In this document: positions 1 to 7,031 of the stretch, one piece after another | Numbering within the stretch: position 1 is the stretch's first letter | Layout of the letters: each line of letters starts with the position of its first letter | Origin: Colimorpha sp045597945 | GTDB lineage: Bacteria; Bacteroidota; Bacteroidia; Bacteroidales; P3 | NCBI GenBank assembly: GCA_045597945.1 | Contig: JAZLLD010000082.1 | Coordinates: forward strand, 1 to 15,566 | Length of the DNA stretch: 15,566 nt | Direction: 5' to 3' | Notes under the pieces: generated by a model | Seen by the model: only the letters and a program-made list of their open reading frames with translations | What the model was told of the DNA's origin: nothing | The model's database searches: none | Translations under genes and position numbers: made by a program

Positions 1-216
1 TGAATTGTGAATCGTGAATAGTGAATTGACCGCGCCAGCCATCCCCTCTTGAGAGGGGTACGCCTTTAGGCGGGGGGTATGTATCCGAATCCAAGTTAAA
101 TCCGCTTGAAAATATCAATCAAATTGAGCTTTTATACATACCCCGTCACTTCGTGACACCCCTCTCAAGAGGGGATGGCTGGCGCGGTCAATTCACTATT
201 CACGATTCACAATTCA
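1..216. repeat. Long inverted repeat, 59-nt perfect arms with inner hairpins
   Basis: Positions 1-59 are the exact reverse complement of 158-216. The outer part of each arm is simple (TGAATTGTGAA type), followed by a GC-rich GACCGCGCCAGCC stretch and a palindrome, CCCCTCTTGAGAGGGG. Inside the arms lie two unrelated small hairpins, CGCC-TTTA-GGCG (61-72) and GTCAC-TTC-GTGAC (145-157), and then a shared GGTATGTA/TACATACC pair. The centre, about 85-133, is AT-rich and carries no gene. A third copy of the arm lies at 2977-3066. It looks like a dispersed non-coding repeat or a MITE-like element. No transposase or target-site duplication is visible. Confidence 0.85.
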
Positions 217-285
217 CTATTTTATGATTTATGAGTGGCTGCCGCACAATTCACAATTCACTATTCACAATTCACTCATCACTAA
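217..285. repeat. Simple TTCAC-type repeats
   Basis: Further iterations of the ACAATTCACTATTCAC motif continue beyond the inverted repeat, interrupted by a short unique piece at about 222-244. They are the same simple units found at 3050-3095 and 7693-7751. The remaining stretch up to the gap gene (286-452) holds only the candidate promoter. A frame open from 306 runs into gap but has no family similarity before residue 50. Confidence 0.6.
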
Positions 286-352
286 ACCTGGAGTGATTTG
301 CGGAAGTGGGGTTTATTATTTTCGGAAAAGAATTACTATTTTCGGAAATGGA

Positions 353-384
353 TTTGACTATCACGAGAAATTGTCGTTATTTTG
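353..384 (+). promoter_or_regulatory. Candidate Bacteroidota-type promoter for gap-pdxJ
   Basis: TTTG at 353-356, then 20 nt, then TTATTTTG at 377-384. This matches the TTTG / TAnnTTTG promoter known from Bacteroidota apart from one base in the -7 box. Transcription would begin about 60 nt before the gap start codon. This rests on motif and spacing only. Confidence 0.4.
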
Positions 385-452
385 CAATCGGAAATTATGC
401 CCGAAAGATAACGAAATCCATTGTTAATCTATTAGATAGCACTTATTACAAA

Positions 453-1466
453 ATGACGAAAATTGCAATTAACGGCTTTGGCCGCATCGGCCGGATGGCT
501 TTCAGGGCCATTCTCAAGCACCCCGAGCTAGAGGTGGTTGCCATCAACGATTTGGCAGACGCCCGCACTCTGGCATATCTTCTGAAATACGATTCTGTAC
601 ACGTAAACATCAAGGCCGATGTCGACTACAACGACACCCATATCATCGTAGGCGACCATGCCATACGAATACTGTCGGAAAGGGAAATTGAAAACCTGCC
701 CTGGCGACAATTGGGGGCAGACATTGTGGTGGAATCCACCGGGCGCAACAAGACACGCACTGCCCTGAACAAGCATCTGGCCGCCGGAGCCAAGAAGGTG
801 ATTCTCACCGTGCCGGCAGAAACCGAGCAGGATGTGGACGCACATGTGGTGCTAGGTGTCAACGACGAGGTGCTGAAGCCCGAATTGCAGCTCATCTCCA
901 ATGCCTCATGCACCACCAACTGCCTTTCGCCCATCGTGAAGATAATCCACCAGAAATTCGGCATCAAGCACGGCCTCATCAACACTGTGCACAGCTACAC
1001 CAACGACCAGAAGATTCTCGACCAGCCCCATACCGACCTTCGCAAAGCCCGTGCCATGGGGGTCAGCATCATTCCCACTTCGTCCGGGGCAGCCAAGGCC
1101 GTGGGACTGGTGCTTCCCGAACTCCGGGGCAAACTTGACGGTTTCGCCATGCGGGTGCCCACTCCCGATGTATCGGTCATCGACTTCACCGTGCAGCTGA
1201 ACACCGACACCACGGCGCAGGAGATTAACGATGCCATCAAGGATGCCGCACGCAACGAGCTGAAAAGCATTGTGGAATACACCGAGGACCCCGTGGTCAG
1301 CGTCGACATCATAGACAACACCCACAGCGCCATATTCGACGCCAGTCTGACGATGGTGATGGATGGAAACTACTGCAAATTAGTAATTTGGTACGACAAC
1401 GAGAAAGGCTATTCCACCCGCCTGGGCGAACTGGCAGCCCGATTGGCCAAATTCATCGAACAATAA
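453..1466 (+). CDS. gap: Glyceraldehyde-3-phosphate dehydrogenase, type I
   Basis: This cytoplasmic glycolytic and gluconeogenic enzyme oxidises glyceraldehyde 3-phosphate to 1,3-bisphosphoglycerate with NAD+. The 337-residue protein has the usual family length. The Rossmann NAD site is MTKIAINGFGRIGR at the N-terminus with N32-D33 after the second strand, where Asp favours NAD over NADP. The catalytic motif is NASCTTNC with C153, H180 is the general base in TVHSYT, and the C-terminal NEKGYS segment (317-321) is present. The frame is open upstream to 306, but the family begins at the ATG at 453 and the preceding 49 codons resemble nothing. The segment around residues 97-108 (STGRNKTRTALNKHL) departs from the commonest STGxFT form. 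pdxJ follows after 29 nt, so co-transcription is likely. Erythrose-4-phosphate dehydrogenase (epd) is a close relative and acts in PLP synthesis, so that role cannot be excluded, but GAPDH is the default reading. Confidence 0.93.
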   Translation: MTKIAINGFGRIGRMAFRAILKHPELEVVAINDLADARTLAYLLKYDSVHVNIKADVDYNDTHIIVGDHAIRILSEREIENLPWRQLGADIVVESTGRNKTRTALNKHLAAGAKKVILTVPAETEQDVDAHVVLGVNDEVLKPELQLISNASCTTNCLSPIVKIIHQKFGIKHGLINTVHSYTNDQKILDQPHTDLRKARAMGVSIIPTSSGAAKAVGLVLPELRGKLDGFAMRVPTPDVSVIDFTVQLNTDTTAQEINDAIKDAARNELKSIVEYTEDPVVSVDIIDNTHSAIFDASLTMVMDGNYCKLVIWYDNEKGYSTRLGELAARLAKFIEQ

Positions 1467-1495
1467 ACCCCACATGACAAACAATAATACACAAT

Positions 1496-2209
1496 ATGAC
1501 AAAACTAAGTGTAAACATCAATAAAGTTGCTACTATACGCAACGCTCGCGGAGGCAACGTGCCGAATGTGGTGCAATTCGCCATCAACTGCCAAAATCTT
1601 GGCGCGCAGGGCATCACGGTGCACCCCCGTCCCGACGAGCGCCACATCCGTTATCAGGATGTCTACGACCTGAAACCAATCTGCACAGAAGAGCTCAACA
1701 TCGAGGGCAACCCCGTGCCCCAGTTCGTGGAGCTTGTCAAGAAAGTGAGGCCAGCACAAGTGACGCTGGTGCCCGATGCCGAGAACGTGCTGACCAGCAA
1801 TGCGGGCTGGGACACCCTACGGCACCGCGACTATCTGCGCGACATCGTGGCCCAGTTCAAGGAGAGCGGCATCCGTGTGTCGGTGTTTGTAGACCCTGTG
1901 GCCGAGATGGTGGAAGGGGCCAAGGAAGTGGGAGCTGACCGCGTGGAGCTCTACACAGAGAGCTATGCCAAAGGCTATTGCGCCGACCGAGAGAAAGCCA
2001 TTGCCCCATTTGTTGCCGCCGCTCAGACAGCGCGCGACTGCGGCCTCGGGCTCAATGCCGGCCACGACCTCAGCCTTGAGAACCTCAAATACTTCCATGC
2101 CTGCATTCCCTGGCTAGACGAAGTGTCCATCGGCCACGCACTCATCAGCGACGCGCTCTACCTCGGCATTGCCGAAACCATCCGCCGCTACAGGTTCTGC
2201 CTGGAATGA
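1496..2209 (+). CDS. pdxJ: Pyridoxine 5'-phosphate synthase
   Basis: This enzyme closes the pyridine ring in DXP-dependent vitamin B6 synthesis. It condenses 1-deoxyxylulose 5-phosphate with 3-amino-2-oxopropyl phosphate to give pyridoxine 5'-phosphate in the cytoplasm. The 237-residue TIM-barrel protein has the family's usual size. Visible motifs are LSVNINKVATIRNARGG (4-20), TVHPRPDERHIR (41-52), the strand VTLVPD (89-94), ELYTESYA (151-158), LNAGHDLSLENL (186-197) and SIGHALISDAL (211-221). The start motif has Lys where enterobacterial enzymes have His (VNIDH), a variant I associate with Bacteroidota. It starts 29 nt after gap and is probably its operon partner. No strong terminator hairpin with a T tract follows. 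Confidence 0.95.
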   Translation: MTKLSVNINKVATIRNARGGNVPNVVQFAINCQNLGAQGITVHPRPDERHIRYQDVYDLKPICTEELNIEGNPVPQFVELVKKVRPAQVTLVPDAENVLTSNAGWDTLRHRDYLRDIVAQFKESGIRVSVFVDPVAEMVEGAKEVGADRVELYTESYAKGYCADREKAIAPFVAAAQTARDCGLGLNAGHDLSLENLKYFHACIPWLDEVSIGHALISDALYLGIAETIRRYRFCLE

Positions 2210-2294
2210 GAAGTGCGACCAGCAAGTCGGCCTAAGGACTCAACACTCATTGTATTTTTATATGTAAGAAAGAGTGGCTCATCTTGATTTGTTT

Positions 2295-2426
2295 TTCTAA
2301 CCAAACAAGCTTGGCTAGAAGGACTGAAAGAAATTGCCAGAAATTAATCAGAAATTGCTAGTTATTAAAAATTTCTGGAACATTTCTGATAATTTCTTTC
2401 AGTTCATAAGTTTCGCTTGCGAAACT
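2295..2426. repeat. Three-hairpin repeat element, copy A
   Basis: Three consecutive palindromes are seen. The first is a 26-nt hairpin at 2295-2320 (one A-C mismatch). The second is a long imperfect palindrome at 2324-2402 beginning CTGAAAGAAATT and ending AATTTCTTTCAG. The third is a perfect 8-bp hairpin AGTTTCGC-TT-GCGAAACT at 2409-2426. Almost the same sequence recurs at 2811-2941. No open reading frame fits. It could be a mobile repeat or a structured RNA, and the sequence does not decide between these. Confidence 0.75.
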
Positions 2427-2459
2427 GAGAAAAAGCCATCCTTATAGATTGTAGATTGC

Positions 2460-2488
2460 AGATTGTAGAGTTCCGGGTGCGGGGTTGG
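2460..2488. repeat. 29-nt direct repeat, copy 1 (TGTAGAG-GTTCCGGG type)
   Basis: Identical to 2744-2772. It contains the GATTGTAGAGTTCC unit that also appears, in diverged form, at 8865-8875, 10047-10080 and 11675-11692. The flanks are further TAGATTGTAG simple repeats (2447-2460). Confidence 0.7.
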
Positions 2489-2520
2489 GCGCCAGCCTCA
2501 ATTCACTATTTCCCCTTTTC

Positions 2521-2708
2521 CAAACGCAAAGGGCAAGGGGTGCGAAGGGAGTTTTTTTCTCGGTTGCCACGAGCGCAATGATTGTCTTGCAAGCAAGACG
2601 GCTTCCGCCCCAAGAGCTTGCTCCAAGCTCTGCTTTGCGTTCTTTGCCCTCTGCGTAGGAATATCAAATTCCCTTTGCGTTTTCCCTTCTCCCAAACGCA
2701 AAGGGCAA
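2521..2708. repeat. CAAACGCAAAGGGCAA repeats enclosing two perfect hairpins
   Basis: The 16-mer CAAACGCAAAGGGCAA occurs at 2521-2536 and 2693-2708, and its inner part occurs inverted at 2671-2682. Between them lie GTCTTGC-AA-GCAAGAC (2584-2599, 7-bp stem) and AGAGCTTG-CTC-CAAGCTCT (2613-2631, 8-bp stem), both perfect. No credible protein is encoded here. Confidence 0.6.
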
Positions 2709-2743
2709 AAGGTGCAGAGTTGAGATTTTAGATTTAAGAGTGT

Positions 2744-2772
2744 AGATTGTAGAGTTCCGGGTGCGGGGTTGG
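2744..2772. repeat. 29-nt direct repeat, copy 2
   Basis: Exact copy of 2460-2488, preceded by TTTAGATTTAAGAGTG, which belongs to the TTAAGATTTAAGA-like family seen at 13228-13305. The two repeat families therefore abut here. Confidence 0.7.
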
Positions 2773-2810
2773 TCGCTCGCTATTTTTATTGGCAACATCT
2801 AAAGATTTTT

Positions 2811-2941
2811 TTCTAGCTGAGCAAGCTCAGCTAGAAAGACTGAAAGAAATTGCCAGAAATTAATCAGAAATTGCTAGTATTAATAATTTCTGGAACATTT
2901 CTGATAATTTCTTTCAGTTCATAAGTTTCGCTTGCGAAACT
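2811..2941. repeat. Three-hairpin repeat element, copy B
   Basis: Second copy of the element at 2295-2426. The first hairpin is a perfect stem of 12 bp with loop CAAG (2810-2837). The central palindrome is 2840-2917, and AGTTTCGC-TT-GCGAAACT is at 2924-2941. In the first hairpin the two copies differ at two base pairs and both partners change (C-G to T-A, and A-T to G-C), so pairing is kept. Confidence 0.75.
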
Positions 2942-2976
2942 TAGATTATCCAATTTTAAGAGGTCACCAATAAATA

Positions 2977-3135
2977 ATCAATCAAATTGACCTTTTATAC
3001 ATACCCCGGCCCGTTGGGCCACCCCTCTCAAGAGGGGACGGCTGGCGCGGTCAATTCACTATTCACAATTCACTGATCACTGATCACTGTTCACTGTTCA
3101 CTAACCTTGGACATTTGGACAATTGGACAATTGGA
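2977..3135. repeat. Third copy of the 1-216 arm, followed by TTCAC and GGACAATT simple repeats
   Basis: 2977-3066 repeats 114-206 in the same order: the ATCAATCAAATTGA lead, TATACATACCCC, a small hairpin, ACCCCTCTCAAGAGGGG, GGCTGGCGCGGTCAATTCAC. The small hairpin is GGCCC-GTT-GGGCC (3008-3020), in place of GTCAC-TTC-GTGAC. Then follow ACTGATC/CACTGTT iterations (3068-3102) and a different tandem, TTGGACAATTGGACAATTGG (3114-3134). The rest, up to the stop of the nuclease gene at 3208, shows nothing recognisable. Confidence 0.75.
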
Positions 3136-3207
3136 AAAAACATGTGTGTGTGCAAAAAGTGAATGGTGAAGGGAACTAGCCTGAATACTTTAGGCAACAG
3201 GACGAAC

Positions 3208-4395
3208 TCAATAATCAAACTCATGCGACTGCTGAATCATCAGGTCGCGCACCTTGGCGAATTGCTTGGGGTCGGCAAGCACCCCTTTGGGACAAAGCGC
3301 GATGCCCATCATGTCCGACACCTGCTGCAGATGATGGTCGTAATCATTCCTCAACGTGAAGATATAGCTGTGCGACGAATTGCCCAAAAACGACTGCTTC
3401 AGCGCACTTGCCTTATAGACTATCTCGTTGAACAGATGGTCGGTAGCCACACCCGTCTTGCACTCAACCACAAACAGCGTGTTGGCCTTGATGAAGACCA
3501 CATCCAACTCATTATCATGCTGCGCTCCAGGTCTTGAAATACGAACGCCCAGCGCGATTTCCTGCGGCGACACACTTTGCAGAATCAAGAAGTAGACATA
3601 CTCCTCAAACCAGCCACCCGTCAGATAGTCAATCTCATCCGGCTGCAGACTATCGGCGGCCTGCGGAACAAAACGAAACTGCTGCAACAGTTCGTCAATA
3701 CCCCTGATACCTTGGGAGCAAAGCACTGTGCCGCTACGGAGACTTTGCAGACTGACAGAATTCTTGGTGCCGCGATAATAGGTTCGGAGCAGCTCCAGCG
3801 CATGAAAAGCCTCGCCCGAAAGTTTGCGAGCCTTAAAACAATCAAAGATTATCTGCGCATCATCGGCTCCGCGGATAGGCAGATGCCTGCGCGAGAAAAG
3901 ATCATGTTCAAGATTGTGGAGCGCAAAATATTCGGTCATCGACATACGGTAGCGTATGGGCTCAACCACATCGTCGTTGTCATCGACACTATTGTCGAAG
4001 AAAGACGAGACAATCAGATTCTCACGTGTTTGGACATAAAAGAAACGCGCACCGAATTCCGAGAAGACATGCTGCACCGACATGGCCAGATACCTGGACC
4101 CGCCTGCCAAATTCACCCAATACACCATGTTGCCATCCAAGGCCATCCGCAGGCGACGGCAGATGCGCTCGTAGATATAACTGTCCTCATCGCGCCGAAA
4201 CGAAATCACCGAGATTCTCTCATCCGCAACGCCCAACAGCACGGCATATTGGGCCACCGCCCCACGGTCCTCGCGCGTAGAGATAAACAGCAGACGGTCG
4301 CCTTCCTCGTAATACTGCTTCAGAAAAAGATAGGCAGCCAAAGGCTCCTGAGGGTCAAAGATATTGACAAGCGTTTTCATAATACCATAACGCAT
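3208..4395 (-). CDS. Card1/Can2-like CARF-domain PD-(D/E)XK nuclease
   Basis: I assign this 395-residue protein to the CARF-nuclease family (DUF1887; Card1, Can2) from its architecture. An N-terminal Rossmann-like CARF domain (about 6-150) carries VNLAGGSRYLAM (94-105) at the ligand-loop position where relatives have an N-x-TGGTK motif. A linker or winged region (about 150-255) follows, then a PD-(D/E)XK nuclease domain with GGWFEEYVY (E264), NELDVVF (D298) and VVECKTG (E311, K313). Characterised relatives bind cyclic tetra- or hexa-adenylate made by Cas10 and then cut DNA or RNA non-specifically. No cas10, other cas gene or CRISPR array is in this window, so its activator is unknown. It follows the STAS gene by 27 nt on the same strand and is the last gene of the apparent operon. 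ATG at 4395 is used; an in-frame ATG five codons later (4380) is equally possible. Family assignment is strong, role uncertain. Confidence 0.85.
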   Translation of the reverse strand: MRYGIMKTLVNIFDPQEPLAAYLFLKQYYEEGDRLLFISTREDRGAVAQYAVLLGVADERISVISFRRDEDSYIYERICRRLRMALDGNMVYWVNLAGGSRYLAMSVQHVFSEFGARFFYVQTRENLIVSSFFDNSVDDNDDVVEPIRYRMSMTEYFALHNLEHDLFSRRHLPIRGADDAQIIFDCFKARKLSGEAFHALELLRTYYRGTKNSVSLQSLRSGTVLCSQGIRGIDELLQQFRFVPQAADSLQPDEIDYLTGGWFEEYVYFLILQSVSPQEIALGVRISRPGAQHDNELDVVFIKANTLFVVECKTGVATDHLFNEIVYKASALKQSFLGNSSHSYIFTLRNDYDHHLQQVSDMMGIALCPKGVLADPKQFAKVRDLMIQQSHEFDY

Positions 4396-4422
4396 GACAG
4401 AAAAAAATATTGTAGCGCCAGA

Positions 4423-4725
4423 CTAGTCGAAGTCAAACAGCGTGGTGAAACCTGTGATGGTGAACACCTGTTTGATTTGGGGGTTCAAATTGCGGAGAGT
4501 TACCTTGCCCCCATGGGCGAGGGCAGCCTTGCGAAGCGAGAGGAACAGACGCAGCCCGCTTGATGAGATGAACTCCAAAGCCCGACAATCAAGGATGATG
4601 AGTTTGTCGGCATTGTCCAACAAAGGCTGCATATCGGTGGCGAACTGGGTGGTGGCGGCAGTGTCGAGACGCCCAGAGAGCTGTGCCAATACCGAATTGT
4701 CCTGGATGCTGATTTCTATAGTCAT
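4423..4725 (-). CDS. STAS-domain anti-sigma-factor antagonist (SpoIIAA/RsbV type)
   Basis: This 100-residue single STAS domain is the usual length for RsbV/SpoIIAA proteins. It has an N-terminal strand pair (MTIEISIQDNSVLAQLSGRL) and the phospho-site loop EFISSSGLRLFL (51-62). By alignment with the DSSGL motif of SpoIIAA, Ser56 would be phosphorylated by an RsbW-like kinase and dephosphorylated by a PP2C phosphatase; the usual Asp of DSSG is Ser54 here. Its ATG overlaps the stop of the upstream phosphatase/kinase gene (ATGA), so both proteins are probably made together and act as partners. The final target of the switch is not visible: no sigma factor lies in the window. Family is clear; which protein it binds besides its neighbour is inference. 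Confidence 0.9.
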   Translation of the reverse strand: MTIEISIQDNSVLAQLSGRLDTAATTQFATDMQPLLDNADKLIILDCRALEFISSSGLRLFLSLRKAALAHGGKVTLRNLNPQIKQVFTITGFTTLFDFD

Positions 4726-7031
4726 AGGATGTTGATTTTCAATGTTAGAATATTCTTATTGCCAGCATATTGATACGATACATCATCCATCATCTGCTTG
4801 ATTAGATGGATGCCCAAACCGCCGATGGGACGGTCTTCGATGCCCAACGAGGTGTCCACGGGGCCGCTGGCTGTGGGGTCAAAGGGATTTCCACTATCGG
4901 TGAGGGTGAAAGTAATCGTGTTGTCCATCCGCTGCGCTGTGAGATCTATAGCGCCCTCGCTCCCTTGGGGATAGCTATATTTAACCACATTGGCCACAGC
5001 CTCTTCCAGCGCCAAGTTCAGCTGGAAACACTTCTGGTCGTCAATGCCCCAGGCCTCGGCCACCTTGCAGACGAACGGATGCAGCTGTTGCATGTCGTCC
5101 AGCCTGTTGCGGAGCGAGAGACGGAATGTATCGCCTAGATAGAGGATGCACAACAGAGTAATGTCGTCGCTCTGCTCTTCGCCCTGGACAAAATCAGTCA
5201 CCTGATTCAGAACAGCATGGATGTTCGACATGGGTGAGGCTTCGCGAACCGAGAGCGCTTGCAGCAGGCGTTCGTCGCCAAACAGTTCCTTATCGGCATT
5301 CTCAGCCTCGGTAACGCCATCGGTATACAGCATGATATAAGTTCCCGGCACGATTTGGGTCGTCACCTCGGCATATTCAAAACCATCCACCACGCCGATA
5401 GGCAAGTTGGTGGGCAGCGAATTCATGAATTGGAAACCTTGTCCGGCCAAAGCCACCGCGGGAGCATTATGGCCGCAATTGCAGCAAGTCAGCTGTCCGG
5501 TTTTCAGGTTGCAACTGCCTATGAACATGGTGACAAACATATTCTCGTCGTTATGTTCAGAGATGGCGTTGTTGAGTGCCGTGGCTATGGCGGAGGGGGA
5601 TTGTTCATGCATGGCGATATTGCGGAACAAGCTGCGGGTGATGGCCATCATGAGCGCTCCCGGTATGCCCTTGCCGCTCACATCGCCGATGCAGAACAGC
5701 AGGTTGTCGCCATCGATGAAATAGTCATATAGGTCTCCGCCCACAGCCTTGGCCGGAATCAGCGAGGCATATAGGTCCATGTCCTTGCGGTTGGGAAAAG
5801 GTGGGAAGATTTTCGGCACCAATGCCATCTGTATGCGGCGAGCGATATTCGGCTCTCCTTCAATCTGGGCTTTAACCTCAGTGGTTGACTTGAGGTCAGT
5901 GACATACTGGTCCAACGACCGCTCCATCTGCGACAGCGCCTCCTGCAGATGTCGCAAGTCGGCATACTCAACCTCAGGAACTTCTGCGTGGAAGTTGCCG
6001 CTGGCAATCTGGCGGGCCGACGAGGTGAACAATTCTATGGGGCGAGTGAGTCGGGAGATGACGATGCCGCACACAGACAATATTGCCAGCACTCCCACAA
6101 TCATAATTACCAGCATCATCATCAGCATCGAATCCAGTCCACCAGCAATATCGCCGCGAGGCACATCCAGTATCACAGTCCAGTCTACGTGCTTGGCTTG
6201 GGCAAAATACAGATAGCGCACTTTGCCGTCCATCTTGTATTGTCCGCTTCCACGCACCCCTTGGGCAATCTGCTCCATGATCCGAGAGTCGGGGCTCTGC
6301 CCATTTTTCTCAATCAGCGAGGTGATGGTTTGGTGCAAGATATTGTCGTGGTTGGGGTGGGCTACAAACATGCCGCTATGGTCGATAACCGACAGCATTG
6401 AGTTGGGGTAGGGATTGAGCGACTGCAATGTGTCGCCCAGCATATCCATGCATACGTCGAGCGCCAGCACACCTATTGCTTGTCCGTGGCTGTCTCTCAG
6501 GGGCAGGCAATAAGAGGTGATTACCCATTTGCCACTGCTCTCGACAAAGGCCTCGGACCATTGGCCGTGCCCCAGCTCCAAGGTGCCGCGATACCACGGG
6601 CGGTCGCGATACTGCTTCAGCTGAAATATGTCGTAGTGGATAAAGCCAGTGTCGCTACGCAACACGTAAGGTGCAAAACCGTCAGGGTGGCCCGGCACAT
6701 AGTTAGGCTCATAGCCTATGGCCACGCCAAACAGATGCGGATTGTTTTCCAAAAAGCGCTCAAAGAAGGCATACACCGAGTCGGGCTGAAAGCCCACGGC
6801 CTCCAGTTGGCTCTGGGGAGCGAAGTTGGATGCCGTCACCTCGGCCTTGGCCAGCTCCGAGTCCAGCAGACCGATGGCGTTGTCGATCTGCGCATTGGCA
6901 ATCACATGCACATCGCGCTGGGCATTGCGTGCCGCAAAGTAGGTGCAGGCCGCAAAGGTGATACCGATAATGGCGATAGTGATGCCCAACACCCAGAGGC
7001 TGAGGGTGGTGCGGAACGAATGTTTTTTCAT
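4722..7031 (-). CDS. Membrane sensor with Cache, HAMP, PP2C phosphatase and HATPase domains (RsbU/RsbW-like fusion)
   Basis: The 769-residue inner-membrane protein reads as follows. TM1 is about 11-34. A periplasmic double-Cache sensor (about 35-300) carries YRDRPWYRG and GVLALDV. TM2 is about 301-326 and HAMP about 327-380. A SpoIIE/RsbU-type PP2C Ser phosphatase (395-632) has metal-site motifs GGDLYD (D433), GDVSGKG (D450), YTDGVTEA (D571) and QSDDITLL (D622/D623). The C-terminus is an RsbW-like HATPase (about 635-769) with the N-box LALEEAVANVVKY (N681), DSGNPFDP (D712) and GGLGIHL. It would sense a small periplasmic ligand and set the phosphorylation of a STAS protein, with both phosphatase and kinase-like activities in one chain. 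It overlaps both its upstream (HD) and downstream (STAS) neighbours by ATGA. Whether the HATPase part phosphorylates or only binds the STAS protein cannot be told. Confidence 0.92.
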   Translation of the reverse strand: MKKHSFRTTLSLWVLGITIAIIGITFAACTYFAARNAQRDVHVIANAQIDNAIGLLDSELAKAEVTASNFAPQSQLEAVGFQPDSVYAFFERFLENNPHLFGVAIGYEPNYVPGHPDGFAPYVLRSDTGFIHYDIFQLKQYRDRPWYRGTLELGHGQWSEAFVESSGKWVITSYCLPLRDSHGQAIGVLALDVCMDMLGDTLQSLNPYPNSMLSVIDHSGMFVAHPNHDNILHQTITSLIEKNGQSPDSRIMEQIAQGVRGSGQYKMDGKVRYLYFAQAKHVDWTVILDVPRGDIAGGLDSMLMMMLVIMIVGVLAILSVCGIVISRLTRPIELFTSSARQIASGNFHAEVPEVEYADLRHLQEALSQMERSLDQYVTDLKSTTEVKAQIEGEPNIARRIQMALVPKIFPPFPNRKDMDLYASLIPAKAVGGDLYDYFIDGDNLLFCIGDVSGKGIPGALMMAITRSLFRNIAMHEQSPSAIATALNNAISEHNDENMFVTMFIGSCNLKTGQLTCCNCGHNAPAVALAGQGFQFMNSLPTNLPIGVVDGFEYAEVTTQIVPGTYIMLYTDGVTEAENADKELFGDERLLQALSVREASPMSNIHAVLNQVTDFVQGEEQSDDITLLCILYLGDTFRLSLRNRLDDMQQLHPFVCKVAEAWGIDDQKCFQLNLALEEAVANVVKYSYPQGSEGAIDLTAQRMDNTITFTLTDSGNPFDPTASGPVDTSLGIEDRPIGGLGIHLIKQMMDDVSYQYAGNKNILTLKINIL

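Noticed and set aside
306..452. Upstream extension of the gap reading frame
   Set aside because: The added 49 residues resemble nothing, contain the candidate promoter, and all family members begin at MxKIAINGFGRIGR.
2210..2260. Intrinsic terminator after pdxJ
   Set aside because: Only a 4-bp CGAC/GTCG stem without an adjacent T tract could be found.
2498..2701. 67-codon minus-strand frame in the repeat region
   Set aside because: It is formed from the CAAACGCAAAGGG repeats and hairpins; the composition gives no sign of a real protein.
3577..4563. 328-codon open frame on the + strand opposite the nuclease and STAS genes
   Set aside because: It lies wholly antisense to well-recognised proteins and its translation shows no domain; long antisense frames are expected from the codon bias.
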